A stretch of DNA of 64,000 nt, taken from positions 1 through 64,000 of the forward strand of contig JAFIEK010000006.1 of the NCBI GenBank assembly GCA_020832545.1, in the 5' to 3' direction. This stretch comes from Pararhodobacter sp. Lineage in GTDB: Bacteria > Pseudomonadota > Alphaproteobacteria > Rhodobacterales > Rhodobacteraceae. Shown here piece by piece: positions 45,727 to 54,828 of this stretch. A program made the translations under genes and the position numbers. The notes beneath the pieces were generated by a model that searched no databases, was not told the DNA's origin, and saw only the letters and a list, made by a program, of their open reading frames with translations. The number at the start of each line of letters is the position of its first letter. Position 1 is the first letter of the stretch.

Positions 45727-47615
45727 ACCGCCCTGACCTCAGAACCCTCACCGCCGGGCTGGGCAGTGTCATTGCCGTCGTGATCGCGATGCAGGCGATC
45801 TATGTGGCGTATAAGGGTGCGTTCGATATTGCCTTTACCCGTGCGGGCCTGTTGTGGGCCGGTGTCGTGGTGTCGCTTTTGTTCACGCCGCTGGCAGACC
45901 GGGTCACCGGCGGGCGCGGGCGGCAGGCTTTGGCCTGGGCGCTTGATCTGGCCATGATCGCTGCGCTGACAGTGATCATGTGGCGCTTCATCGTGGTGCT
46001 GGGCCTGCTGGAACGCACGATCTACATGCTGACGCCCATGGATGTGGCGATGGCACTGGCGGGGATCGCAATCTTGCTGGAGGCCACGCGGCGTCTGTTT
46101 GGTCTGCCCATTGTGATCATCGCGGCTGTGGGGCTGTTGTTTTGCTTCATCGGCCCGTGGCTGCCGGGGTTTCTGAACCATTCCGGCATGCGGATCGAGC
46201 GGGTGGCGCTGACAGTCTGGTACAGTTTTCAGGGGGTGCTGGGCATTCCGCTGGGGATCGTGATCCAGATGGTGCTGATCTTCATCGTCTTTGGCGCGGT
46301 GCTTGAGGGGACGGGGGCCAGCAACGCGCTGATCCGCGTCTCATTGGCGCTGACCGGGCGCACGCGTGGCGGCCCCGCGCATTCGGCGGTGATTGCCAGC
46401 GGTATGTTCGGCTCGATGTCGGGCAGCGTGACGGCGAATGTGGTTGGCACCGGGTCATTCACCATTCCCATGATCAAGCGGCGCGGGTTCAGACCTGCCA
46501 CCGCAGGCGGGATCGAGGCCGCGGCCTCGACCGGCGGGCAGATCGTGCCGCCGGTGATGGGGGCTGCGGCCTTTCTGATGGCGGACCTGCTGGGCGTGTC
46601 CTATGGCACGGTGGCGGTGGCCGCGATCATCCCCGCGATCCTTTACTACGCCGCGCTTTTCACCGCGATCTCAATTCAGGCGGCCAAACAGAACATCCAA
46701 CCCGTGCCTGAGGCCGAGCGCCTGCCGCTGACCCGGCGTGATCTGTGGGCAAGCCTGCTGTTCATCATCCCCATCATTACCATCGTGGTGGTTCTGGTCA
46801 TGGGGCGTTCGCCGGCCATGGCAGGCTTTGTGGCCACCGTTACGGCGGCGGTTCTGGGCCTCTTTAACCCGCGCAACTGGAAAGACCCGTGGATTGTCTG
46901 GAAGGTGCTCAGCCATGCCGGGCGCAACTGTGCCAGCATTCTGGTGGCGGTCGGCGCGATCGGGGTGATCCTGGGTGTGCTGAACCTGACCGGGCTGGGG
47001 CTGTCCTTTGCCGCAGCGGTGTCGGGCATGGCGGAACAGTCGCTGCTGGCCGCGTTGATCATCACGGCGCTGGCCTGTCTGATGTTGGGCATGGGCATGC
47101 CCACACTGCCCGCTTATCTGATCATTGTGCTGGTACTTGGCCCGGTCATCACCCGGCTGGGGGCCGAGCAGTTGTCGGTGCATATGTTCGTCTTCTACTT
47201 CGGTGTTCTGTCGGCGATCACGCCGCCGGTTGCGATCGGGGCCTTTGCCGCCGCGCCCATTGCGCAGGCCAATCCGATGGAAACCTCGATCTCGGCGCTG
47301 AAACTGGCGCTGACCGGATTTCTGATCCCGTTTGTCTTTGTGTATGAGCCGATCCTTTTGCTGATCGGTCCCTTTGATCCCTTTGTCTTTGTGCGGGTCA
47401 TCGTGGCGCTGGGGCTGGCGATCTGGATGCTGAACACCGGTTTGCTGGGCTATGCCAGCACGCGGCTGGGCTGGCCTGAACGCGGGCTGCGGCTGGTGGT
47501 GGCGGGGTTGTTGCTGGTGCAGATAGCGAACCTGCAATTTGTCATGATCGCGGTCGCACTGGCCGTAATCGCAGGCAAGACGCTGGCGCTCAGGCGGGCG
47601 GGAGCACAGGCCTGA
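45723..47615 (+). CDS. Fused TRAP permease (DctQM type, TAXI partner)
   Basis: The 630-residue membrane protein joins the 4-helix small and 12-helix large permease parts in one chain, the form that works with TAXI binding proteins. Motifs such as GMFGSMSGSVTANVVGTGSFTIPMIK (read as a whole: positions about 225-250) and GMGMPTLPAYLI are typical. The ATG at 45723 overlaps the preceding stop (ATGA), which decides it over an open frame to 45663. The TAXI gene follows 41 bases later. Confidence 0.93.
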   Translation: MNRPDLRTLTAGLGSVIAVVIAMQAIYVAYKGAFDIAFTRAGLLWAGVVVSLLFTPLADRVTGGRGRQALAWALDLAMIAALTVIMWRFIVVLGLLERTIYMLTPMDVAMALAGIAILLEATRRLFGLPIVIIAAVGLLFCFIGPWLPGFLNHSGMRIERVALTVWYSFQGVLGIPLGIVIQMVLIFIVFGAVLEGTGASNALIRVSLALTGRTRGGPAHSAVIASGMFGSMSGSVTANVVGTGSFTIPMIKRRGFRPATAGGIEAAASTGGQIVPPVMGAAAFLMADLLGVSYGTVAVAAIIPAILYYAALFTAISIQAAKQNIQPVPEAERLPLTRRDLWASLLFIIPIITIVVVLVMGRSPAMAGFVATVTAAVLGLFNPRNWKDPWIVWKVLSHAGRNCASILVAVGAIGVILGVLNLTGLGLSFAAAVSGMAEQSLLAALIITALACLMLGMGMPTLPAYLIIVLVLGPVITRLGAEQLSVHMFVFYFGVLSAITPPVAIGAFAAAPIAQANPMETSISALKLALTGFLIPFVFVYEPILLLIGPFDPFVFVRVIVALGLAIWMLNTGLLGYASTRLGWPERGLRLVVAGLLLVQIANLQFVMIAVALAVIAGKTLALRRAGAQA

Positions 47616-47656
47616 GACCAAATGACGTAACTATCGACGTGATCAGGGAGGAAACG

Positions 47657-48691
47657 ATGACGCGATTTGATATCAAAATGACGGCGGGTGCTGTGCTTGC
47701 CGGGGCGATGCTGCTGGGCGGGGCTGGAGCGGCCGACGCACAGGGGCGTTCGCTGCAGATGGCCTCGCTGGGCTCGGATTCGCCCACCACGGTCTTTTCC
47801 ATCGCCACCAGTGAAATCCTGCGGCGCGAACTGGGCCACCGGATCCAGCTGGCTACCGGCTCTGCGGCGACGCGGCAGGCGGTCGATGCGGCCAATCAGG
47901 AGGTGGATCTGTTCGTCACCGCCGTGTCGATCAACCATTTCATGAAAAATCAGCTGAACATGTATGCCGACATGGCCAATGCGGGTGAGCTGTTCGACAA
48001 TCTGCGCGCCGTGCTGAACTACCCGCTGGGCGCGTATCATGGCATCGTCTGGGCCGACAGCGGCATCACCACGATGGAGGGTTTCGCGGATCAGCGGGTC
48101 TTTGCCGGGCCGCCTGCGGGCGCTGCGCGCAATGTGGTGGAACAGATTATCCGTGGTGCGACGGGGTTTGAGCCCAATGAGCAGTATCAGTCAATGAACC
48201 TTGACTGGGGCGCGGCGGCGCAGGCGTTCCAGGACCGTCAGATCGATGTCTATTTCATTCCCACACCGATCCCCAGCGCTGCCGTGGCGCAGATCTCGGC
48301 GATGGGTGAGTTCCGGGTGATCGGCATTCCTGACACCGCGCTTGACAGCCCCGAGCTGGAGGCCGCGCTGTCGATCCCCGGGCGCAGCCTGAACACGCTG
48401 GAGCCCGGCACCTATTCGAACCTTGTGAACGAAGAACCGGTGCAACTGATCGACTCGCTCGTGGGCTTAGGCACGCATCGCTGGATGAGCGAGGATGAGG
48501 TCTATGACATCACCCGCGTAATCTTTGAAAACAACCCTGATCTGGTTGAAGCGGCGCGCTGGATGTCGGTGATCACCCCGGAAAACGCATTGGCAGAAAT
48601 GAACATGCCGCTGCACATGGGGGCCTATCGCTACTATCAGGAGGTTGGCATCGAGGTGCCGGATCATCTGCTGCCGCCCGAACTGAACTGA
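47657..48691 (+). CDS. TAXI-family TRAP substrate-binding protein
   Basis: A 344-residue periplasmic protein with a signal peptide (ending ADAQ) and the TAXI-type fold: PTTVFSIATSEILRRELG near the N-terminus and FAGPPAGAARNVVEQII in the middle. TAXI proteins are used for glutamate, alpha-ketoglutarate and other mostly unknown substrates. AGGGAGGAAACG gives a very strong ribosome binding site. A T-tailed terminator follows directly. Confidence 0.92.
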   Translation: MTRFDIKMTAGAVLAGAMLLGGAGAADAQGRSLQMASLGSDSPTTVFSIATSEILRRELGHRIQLATGSAATRQAVDAANQEVDLFVTAVSINHFMKNQLNMYADMANAGELFDNLRAVLNYPLGAYHGIVWADSGITTMEGFADQRVFAGPPAGAARNVVEQIIRGATGFEPNEQYQSMNLDWGAAAQAFQDRQIDVYFIPTPIPSAAVAQISAMGEFRVIGIPDTALDSPELEAALSIPGRSLNTLEPGTYSNLVNEEPVQLIDSLVGLGTHRWMSEDEVYDITRVIFENNPDLVEAARWMSVITPENALAEMNMPLHMGAYRYYQEVGIEVPDHLLPPELN

Positions 48692-48699
48692 TGCCCCCA

Positions 48700-48729
48700 C
48701 CCCGTGCGGCCTGACCGCGCGGGGTTTTT
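48700..48729 (+). terminator. Rho-independent terminator after the TAXI gene
   Basis: CCCCGTGCG (48700-48708) pairs with CGCGCGGGG (48716-48724), one G-U pair in nine, and is followed at once by TTTTT. It stands 22 bases before the next acyl-CoA dehydrogenase gene, so the latter depends on read-through or on a promoter inside this short stretch. Confidence 0.85.
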
Positions 48730-48751
48730 CTGTCTGAAAACGGACCAAAGC

Positions 48752-49915
48752 ATGGATATTTCCCTCTCCGCCACCGACCGTGAATTTCGCGATGAGGTGC
48801 GCGCTTTTCTTGCCACGCATCTGCCTGCCGAGATCGCCGCCACCTTTCATGCCGCCCGTCGCCATTCCTTTGATGAGATGATGCGCTGGCATCGTATCTT
48901 GCACAAAAAAGGCTGGGTCGCGCCGCATTGGCCGGTGGAACACGGCGGCGCGGGCTGGAGCGTGATGCAGCAGCATATTTTTGACACCGAGGCCATGGCC
49001 GCCGGTGCCCCCCGTTTGCGGCCCTTTGCCCTGCGCATGATCGGGCCGATCCTGATCCGGTTCGGCAATGACTGGCAGCGCGAACGGTTTCTGCCGCCGA
49101 TGCTGAGCGGCGAAGAATATTGGTGTCAGGGCTTTTCCGAGCCGGGCGCGGGTTCTGACCTCGCCGCATTGGCCACCCGCGCGGTGCGTGATGGCGATGA
49201 TTACATCGTCACCGGCCAGAAAACCTGGACCACGACGGGCCAGCACGCCCGGTGGATGTTCGCACTGGTGCGCACCGACCCAAAGGCCGATCGCCCGCAA
49301 AAGGGCATCTCGATGCTCTTGATCGACATGCAAAGCCCCGGTGTGCGGGTGCAGCCGATCATCACCATAGACGGCGACCATCATGTCAACGATGTGTTTC
49401 TGGATGAGGTGCGGGTGCCGGCGTGCAATCTGGTGGGGCAGGAAAACAAGGGCTGGGACTATGCCAAATATCTGCTCGCACATGAGCGGGTGACGGTGGC
49501 AAATGTCGGTCAGGCCAAGGCCGAGGTCGCGCTTCTGACGCGGCTGGCGCGGGCGCGCGGCTGCCTTGAAGACCCGGTTTTCGCCACGCAGTTGATTGAC
49601 CTTGAAACCGATCTCTCGGCGCTGGAGGTCACCAACCTGCGCATGCTCTCGCAACTGGGCCCAAAAGGCGATGCAGGGGCGCTGTCGTCGTTTCTGAAGC
49701 TGCGCGGCACCGAGATCCAGCAGCGCATCACCGAACTGGCGATGACGGTCATGGGGCCCGAGGCCGCGCCCTGGCGTGGCCCCGGCGGCAACGCCGGTCG
49801 TGGGGCGGAAGGCTATGGCACTCACGGCTGGCTGTTCTCGCGTGCCTTCACCGTTTTTGGCGGGTCGAGCGAGATACAGAAGAACATCGTGGCCAAACAG
49901 ATATTGGGGCTTTGA
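48752..49915 (+). CDS. Acyl-CoA dehydrogenase, large/catalytic subunit of a likely pair
   Basis: A 387-residue acyl-CoA dehydrogenase resembling PimC-type large subunits. It has the FAD segments QGFSEPGAGSDLA and GQKTWTTTGQHA. The usual C-terminal catalytic Glu position (MCAD YEG) is Gly in VFGGSSEIQ, but an isovaleryl-CoA dehydrogenase-type Glu is present in LLAHERVTVA. The following gene is a second dehydrogenase that lacks both, so the two probably form a heteromer. The ATG at 48752 follows the terminator closely. Confidence 0.9.
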   Translation: MDISLSATDREFRDEVRAFLATHLPAEIAATFHAARRHSFDEMMRWHRILHKKGWVAPHWPVEHGGAGWSVMQQHIFDTEAMAAGAPRLRPFALRMIGPILIRFGNDWQRERFLPPMLSGEEYWCQGFSEPGAGSDLAALATRAVRDGDDYIVTGQKTWTTTGQHARWMFALVRTDPKADRPQKGISMLLIDMQSPGVRVQPIITIDGDHHVNDVFLDEVRVPACNLVGQENKGWDYAKYLLAHERVTVANVGQAKAEVALLTRLARARGCLEDPVFATQLIDLETDLSALEVTNLRMLSQLGPKGDAGALSSFLKLRGTEIQQRITELAMTVMGPEAAPWRGPGGNAGRGAEGYGTHGWLFSRAFTVFGGSSEIQKNIVAKQILGL

Positions 49916-49918
49916 CGC

Positions 49919-51013
49919 ATGCTGGATTTCACGCTGAGTGACGAACAGCGCATGATCGCTGACACCATGGCGCAGGTTCTGACTGATCACGGCCTGCCTG
50001 CCGCCACGCCGCCGGACCGTGCCGCGCTCTGGCAGGCGCTGGCCGGGCTGGGCATGGCGGGGTTGCCCTTTGCCGAGGATCGTGGCGGCGCGGGGCTGGG
50101 GGTGGGCGACAGCGTGTTTGCCATGATCGAGGCCGGGCGCTTCGGGGCTGATCTGCCGCTTTTGCCGTCGGTCCTGCTGCCCGCGCTCTGTCTGCGCCAG
50201 GGCGGCTCCGAGACCTTGCCACAGGCGCTGGTCACCGCGCTGATCACCGGGCAGACCCGGCTGGGCGCGGCAGTGGATGACGCCCCGTCAGAGCCCGTCA
50301 GCGCGCGTCAGGTGTCCGGCGGGGTCCGGCTGGCCGGGCGCAAGGTTGCCTGTCTTGGGGCCGAGGGCGCGCAGGCGCATCTGCTGATCACGCAACAGGC
50401 GGTGTTTCTGGTTCCGGCGGACACACCGGGCTTGATTTGTGAGGCATATCAACTGGTTGATGGCCAGTGCGCGGCGGATCTGCGTTTTGATGGTGTGGAA
50501 CTGCCCGCATCGGCACAGATCGGCGGGCCACCACTGGCCGCACTTTTACGCGACGCAGGCGCGCTGGCGCTGACCGCCGAGGCCCTGGGCGCAATGGAGC
50601 GTATCAACGCCATGACGCTTGAACATCTCAAGACCCGCCGCCAGTTCGGTCAGACGATCGGGCGCTTTCAGGTGCTTCAGCACAAGATGGTCGATATGGT
50701 GCATGAGACCGAGCATCTGACCTCACTCACCCGGCTTGCGGCGCTGGAATGTGACGCCACCGACAGCGGTGCCGCCACCCGCCGCGCCCGCGCGGTGTCA
50801 CGCCTGAAACGCCATCTGGCCACCCGCATCCGCCCCGCCGCCGCTGCCGCCATACAGTTGCACGGCGGGATCGGCATGACGGCGGAATATGTGTTGGGCG
50901 CGCTGGTCAAGCGTGTTCTGGTGGCCGATATGCTGTTTGGCACCGCCGAAGACCACGCGGCGCGGCTGCGCCGGTTGCTGGTTGAGGACCCCTTGCAGGA
51001 CCTGCCGATCTGA
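49919..51013 (+). CDS. Acyl-CoA dehydrogenase-like subunit, probably non-catalytic partner
   Basis: A 364-residue acyl-CoA dehydrogenase-fold protein starting 3 bases after its partner. It retains the fold, including the RRQFGQTIGRFQVLQHKMVDM helix and LHGGIGMTAEY, but neither catalytic Glu is visible: the C-terminal site reads FGTAED and there is no ERxVLA-type helix. This is the pattern of small subunits in heteromeric dehydrogenases such as PimCD or steroid-degrading FadE pairs. Function is inferred. Confidence 0.85.
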   Translation: MLDFTLSDEQRMIADTMAQVLTDHGLPAATPPDRAALWQALAGLGMAGLPFAEDRGGAGLGVGDSVFAMIEAGRFGADLPLLPSVLLPALCLRQGGSETLPQALVTALITGQTRLGAAVDDAPSEPVSARQVSGGVRLAGRKVACLGAEGAQAHLLITQQAVFLVPADTPGLICEAYQLVDGQCAADLRFDGVELPASAQIGGPPLAALLRDAGALALTAEALGAMERINAMTLEHLKTRRQFGQTIGRFQVLQHKMVDMVHETEHLTSLTRLAALECDATDSGAATRRARAVSRLKRHLATRIRPAAAAAIQLHGGIGMTAEYVLGALVKRVLVADMLFGTAEDHAARLRRLLVEDPLQDLPI

Positions 51014-51046
51014 GCGCGCCTGCCCCATATAAGGAAAGCTGACGAG

Positions 51047-51838
51047 ATGAGCGAAACTACCCTGACACAGACGCGCGAAGGCGCGGTTCTGGTGCTGACC
51101 CTTGACGGCGCGACGACGCGCAATTCGATCAGCCCGCCGGTGTATCGGCAGGTACAGGCCGCCGTGATCGATGCCGCTGGCGACTCGACGGTCAGGGCGA
51201 TTGTGCTGACCGGGGCGAACGGCTTCTTTTCCTCGGGCGGCAATATCCACTCGCTCAAGGCCAGTGCGCAGAAATCCATGGCCGAGGTGACCGCCAACAC
51301 CGATGCGCTGAATGTGATGATCAAGGCGCTTCGAGATTGCCCCAAGCCTGTAGTCGCTGCCATCGAGGGGGGCGCGGCAGGGGCTGGGGCCTCGCTCGCG
51401 CTGGCCTGTGACATGATCGTGGCGGCACGCGATGCCAAGCTGGTGGTGGCCTATGTCAAGGTCGGCCTCTCGCCCGATGGTGGGGTCACGCATTTTCTGG
51501 CACGCAGCCTGCCGCGCCAGCTTGTGGCCGAGATGTGTATGCTGGGCACCCCGGTCGGGGCCGAGCGGTTGCACGCGCTGGGGGTGGTGAATGCCCTGTG
51601 CGCGCCGGGCGCGGCGCAGGCCGAAGCGCTGGCGCTGGCCGGGCAGTTGGCCGCAGGGCCAGCGCAGGCGATTGCCGGGATCAAGGCGCTGATCGAGGCC
51701 GCGCCTGAGGCCGAGCTGGCCACCCATCTTGACCGCGAGGCCGAGGGGATCAACCGCGCACGTTACGGAACGGAAGCCAGCGAGGGGCTTGCAGCTTTTC
51801 TCGAAAAGCGCAAACCTGACTTCAGCAGCAAGAGTTGA
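51047..51838 (+). CDS. Enoyl-CoA hydratase/isomerase
   Basis: A 263-residue crotonase-family protein. The oxyanion-hole segments FSSGGNIHSL and IEGGAAGAGASLALACD are present. The active-site segment GLSPDGGVTHFL has Asp where hydratases have Glu, which is more typical of isomerases such as PaaG. It should act on the enoyl-CoA made by the dehydrogenase pair encoded immediately upstream. Confidence 0.9.
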   Translation: MSETTLTQTREGAVLVLTLDGATTRNSISPPVYRQVQAAVIDAAGDSTVRAIVLTGANGFFSSGGNIHSLKASAQKSMAEVTANTDALNVMIKALRDCPKPVVAAIEGGAAGAGASLALACDMIVAARDAKLVVAYVKVGLSPDGGVTHFLARSLPRQLVAEMCMLGTPVGAERLHALGVVNALCAPGAAQAEALALAGQLAAGPAQAIAGIKALIEAAPEAELATHLDREAEGINRARYGTEASEGLAAFLEKRKPDFSSKS

Positions 51839-51843
51839 GGCCC

Positions 51844-52872
51844 ATGAACAAACCCGCCCCCCCCATCACCCGTCAGCACCGCCTGCCGCCCGTCCTGCGC
51901 GGGCTGCGCATTCCCGTGGTGGCCTCGCCGATGTTCATCATCTCCAACCCCGATCTGGTGATTGCCCAGTGCAAGGCCGGGATCATCGGCAGCTTTCCGG
52001 CGCTCAATGCGCGCGACGAGGCGGGCGGGCCGGTGGTGCTGGAGCAATGGCTCAAGCGGATCACCGAGGAACTGGACCGCCACAATCAGGCCAACCCCGA
52101 CCGCCCCGCCGCCCCCTTTGCCGTCAACCAGATCGTGCATCGCTCGAATGGGCGCCTTGACCGGGATGTGGAGATCTGCGCGCGCTGGAAAGTGCCGATC
52201 TGGATCACCTCGCTGGGCGCACGGGTCGAGGTGAATGAGGCCGCGCATTCCTGCGGCGGAATCGCGCTGCATGATATCATCAACAACCGCTTCGCCCGCA
52301 AGGCGATCGAGAAGGGTGCGGACGGGCTGATTGCCGTGGCAGCCGGGGCCGGGGGGCACGCTGGGCCGATTAACCCGCTGGCGCTGGTGGGCGAAATCCG
52401 TGAATGGTTTGATGGCCCGCTCTTGCTGTCAGGCGCCATTTCGACCGGGCGGGCGGTGCTTGCGGCGCGGGCGATGGGGGCTGATCTGGCCTATGTCGGC
52501 TCGCCGTTCATCGCCACTGAAGAGGCGAATGCGGTAGCAGACTACAAACGGATGATCGTCGAGGGCGGGGCCGATGATATCGTCACCTCGTCGATCTTCA
52601 CGGGCGTTTCGGGCAATTACCTCAAACCCTCGATCGCGCGCACCGGGCTTGACCCCGATAACCTGCCACAGGCGCAGACCGACATGAGCTTTGCCGACAG
52701 CGATTCGGCCAAGCCGAAGGCGTGGAAAGAGGTCTGGGGTTCAGGGCAGGGCATCGGCGCGGTGCGCGATGTGGTACCGGCGGCGGCACTTGTGGACCGG
52801 CTGGCACGCGAATACGCCGCTGCCAAGATAGAACTGGCAGCAGAACTGGCGGCAGAGCAGAGCACCGGCTAA
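51844..52872 (+). CDS. Nitronate monooxygenase-family flavoprotein
   Basis: A 342-residue FMN-dependent TIM-barrel protein of the nitronate monooxygenase/2-nitropropane dioxygenase family. The N-terminal strand PVVASPMFIISNPDLV and the FMN and active-site loop AAGAGGHAG with its His are clear. Members often act on nitronates, but relatives are also enoyl reductases. In this acyl-CoA operon a CoA-linked role is possible. The ATG at 51844 lies 5 bases after the previous stop. Confidence 0.88.
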   Translation: MNKPAPPITRQHRLPPVLRGLRIPVVASPMFIISNPDLVIAQCKAGIIGSFPALNARDEAGGPVVLEQWLKRITEELDRHNQANPDRPAAPFAVNQIVHRSNGRLDRDVEICARWKVPIWITSLGARVEVNEAAHSCGGIALHDIINNRFARKAIEKGADGLIAVAAGAGGHAGPINPLALVGEIREWFDGPLLLSGAISTGRAVLAARAMGADLAYVGSPFIATEEANAVADYKRMIVEGGADDIVTSSIFTGVSGNYLKPSIARTGLDPDNLPQAQTDMSFADSDSAKPKAWKEVWGSGQGIGAVRDVVPAAALVDRLAREYAAAKIELAAELAAEQSTG

Positions 52873-53212
52873 CCACGCATTTCAGGCCAAACGCGCGCGG
52901 CCCCGCCCAGTGCGAGGGGCGCGCGCGCCTTTCCTCCGCCAGACTCCGCTGCACGAAGTGGTGCCAGCGGTATCGGCATTCAGGTGCAGCGCGTGCCCCC
53001 TCTACCCATCCGTATCTGATGCAGCGCCTGCCCGTCCGGTTGTGCGCTCAAGGGGCTTGTGCCCCTTCGGTCAGGCGTTCAGTGGTGACGTTTCGTCTGC
53101 CATCGCATGGGTATAAGCCTGGCTTATATCATGCAGGTGAAATCCCTATTATCGCGCGCCCCTTCTGCCGCGTAGCCTGTGCGCAGGAAACCCCGGAAGA
53201 GCGGAGAGCGGC
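52873..53212 (+). other. Intergenic region with terminator, hairpin and palindrome
   Basis: This 340-base gap holds three symmetric elements and no convincing gene. CGCGCGCGGCCCC (52892-52904) pairs with GGGGCGCGCGCG (52916-52927) with one bulge and is a likely terminator for the preceding operon. AAGGGGC-TTGT-GCCCCTT at 53050-53067 is a perfect small hairpin. The palindrome at 53112-53128 is listed separately. The promoter of the sulfatase operon should lie between the last two. Confidence 0.5.
53112..53128. promoter_or_regulatory. Perfect 17-base palindrome, candidate LysR-type operator
   Basis: TATAAGCC-T-GGCTTATA is perfectly symmetric and contains the T-N11-A core (TAAGCCTGGCTTA) of LysR-type binding sites. 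It lies 85 bases before the sulfatase gene. The LysR gene at the end of that operon is the natural candidate regulator; this is inference. Confidence 0.55.
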
Positions 53213-54817
53213 ATGGCCAAGCGGCCCAATTTTATCCTGTTCATCACCGACCAGCAGCGCGTCAACCATCTGGGCTGCTACGGTAACGAGGTGCTGACAA
53301 CCCCGGCCATTGATGCGCTGGCACGCAAAGGCACGCGGTTTGATCGGTTCTATGTCACCAACCCCGCTTGCATGCCCAACCGCGCGGCAATGATCACCGG
53401 GCGCACCTCATCGGTGAACGGCGTGCGCTCGAACGGCATTCCGCTGTCGTTACGTGCCATGACCTATACCGAGCTGTTGCGCGCCGGGGGCTATCACACG
53501 GCGGCGGTGGGCAAGGTGCATTTGCAGAACATGAGCCCCTGGAAGCCGATCGCCCGCAAGCCTGACCCGGGCCGCCACCAGCCCCCGCCGCCGGGCCGCG
53601 ATGAGGCGGTGCCCGAGGATCTGTCGCACCCGCTCTACAATCAGGAAACCTCGCTGGCGTGGGAAAACCCCGATCATGACCTGACGCTGCCCTATTACGG
53701 GTTTGAGCATGTGGACCTGACCGCCATGCATTGCGATCAGGTGCATGGCCATTACAGCCGCTGGCTGGAGGCGCGGCATCCGGGCTCGAAATCGCTGATC
53801 GGGCCAGAGAACGCGCTGCCGTGGGATGGTGGGATGTCGGACTTTCAGGCCTGGCGCACCCGCGTGCCGGAAGAGCTGTATTCGACCTTTTACATCCGCG
53901 ACCATGCCGAAAGCTTTCTGCGCCGCCGCGCGACGGGCGATGATGACCGGCCGTTCTTTCTGCAATGCTCGTTCAATGACCCACATCACCCGTTCACGCC
54001 GCCGGGCAAGTATTTTGACCTCTACAACCCCGCTGACGTTGACCTGCCGCCCAGTTTCCATCTGCGCGGCAATGACTTGCCAGAGCCGGTGCGCCTGCTG
54101 CACGAGGCGCGCGACAGCGGCCAGCAGGACCGCAGTTCGTGGATTGCGCAGGCCGTGCATGAGGCCGATGTGCGCCAGGCCATCGCGCTGACCTATGGCT
54201 CCATCACCATGATCGATGACGCCATTTCGCGTGTCCTTCAGGTGCTGGGCGAGACTGGGCTGGATCGCGATACGGTGATCATGTTCACCTCGGACCACGG
54301 GGATTTCATGGGCGATCACCAGCTTATGCTCAAGGGGCCGATGCATTACGACGGGCTGGTGCGGGTGCCTTTCATCTATGTCGACCCGGCAATGGAAGGG
54401 CAGCAAAAGGCGCAGACCGCCAGCCTGTCCTCGACCATCGACATCGCGGCGACGGTGCTCGATCGCGCGGGGCTGGCGCCGTACAACGGCTTTCAGGGCA
54501 CCTCGCTTCTGGGGGCGGTCACCGGCGATGCGCCGGACCGCGATGAGGTGCTGGTCGAAGAGGACAACCAGCGCGCCTTCCTTGGCTTCAAGGAGACAGT
54601 GCGCCTGCGCTCACTGATCACCACGCGCTACCGGCTCAGCGTCTATCGCGGGGCGGCGCGCGGGGAACTTTATGATCTTCAGGAGGACCCGATGGAAATC
54701 AGAAACCTCTGGTCGGACCCTGAACACGCCCAGACCCGCCGCGAACTGACCGAACGGCTGCTGCAACGCATCCTGCGCATGCAGGATACCAGCCCCATTG
54801 CCACCGGACAGGCCTGA
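53213..54817 (+). CDS. Sulfatase/phosphonate monoester hydrolase-family enzyme
   Basis: A 534-residue alkaline phosphatase-superfamily hydrolase. Cys53 in CMPNRAAMITGR lies in a CxPxR context and should be converted to formylglycine. Metal-binding residues are visible in FITDQQR at the N-terminus and FTSDHGD further on. It may cleave sulfate esters or phosphonate monoesters. No signal peptide is apparent, so it should be cytoplasmic, consistent with an imported substrate. No formylglycine-generating enzyme is encoded in the window. Confidence 0.9.
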   Translation: MAKRPNFILFITDQQRVNHLGCYGNEVLTTPAIDALARKGTRFDRFYVTNPACMPNRAAMITGRTSSVNGVRSNGIPLSLRAMTYTELLRAGGYHTAAVGKVHLQNMSPWKPIARKPDPGRHQPPPPGRDEAVPEDLSHPLYNQETSLAWENPDHDLTLPYYGFEHVDLTAMHCDQVHGHYSRWLEARHPGSKSLIGPENALPWDGGMSDFQAWRTRVPEELYSTFYIRDHAESFLRRRATGDDDRPFFLQCSFNDPHHPFTPPGKYFDLYNPADVDLPPSFHLRGNDLPEPVRLLHEARDSGQQDRSSWIAQAVHEADVRQAIALTYGSITMIDDAISRVLQVLGETGLDRDTVIMFTSDHGDFMGDHQLMLKGPMHYDGLVRVPFIYVDPAMEGQQKAQTASLSSTIDIAATVLDRAGLAPYNGFQGTSLLGAVTGDAPDRDEVLVEEDNQRAFLGFKETVRLRSLITTRYRLSVYRGAARGELYDLQEDPMEIRNLWSDPEHAQTRRELTERLLQRILRMQDTSPIATGQA

Positions 54818-54828
54818 AGGATGACCCG

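Noticed and set aside
50677-51727. Minus-strand open frames opposite the acyl-CoA dehydrogenase and hydratase genes
   Set aside because: Antisense to clear enzyme families and without recognisable domains.
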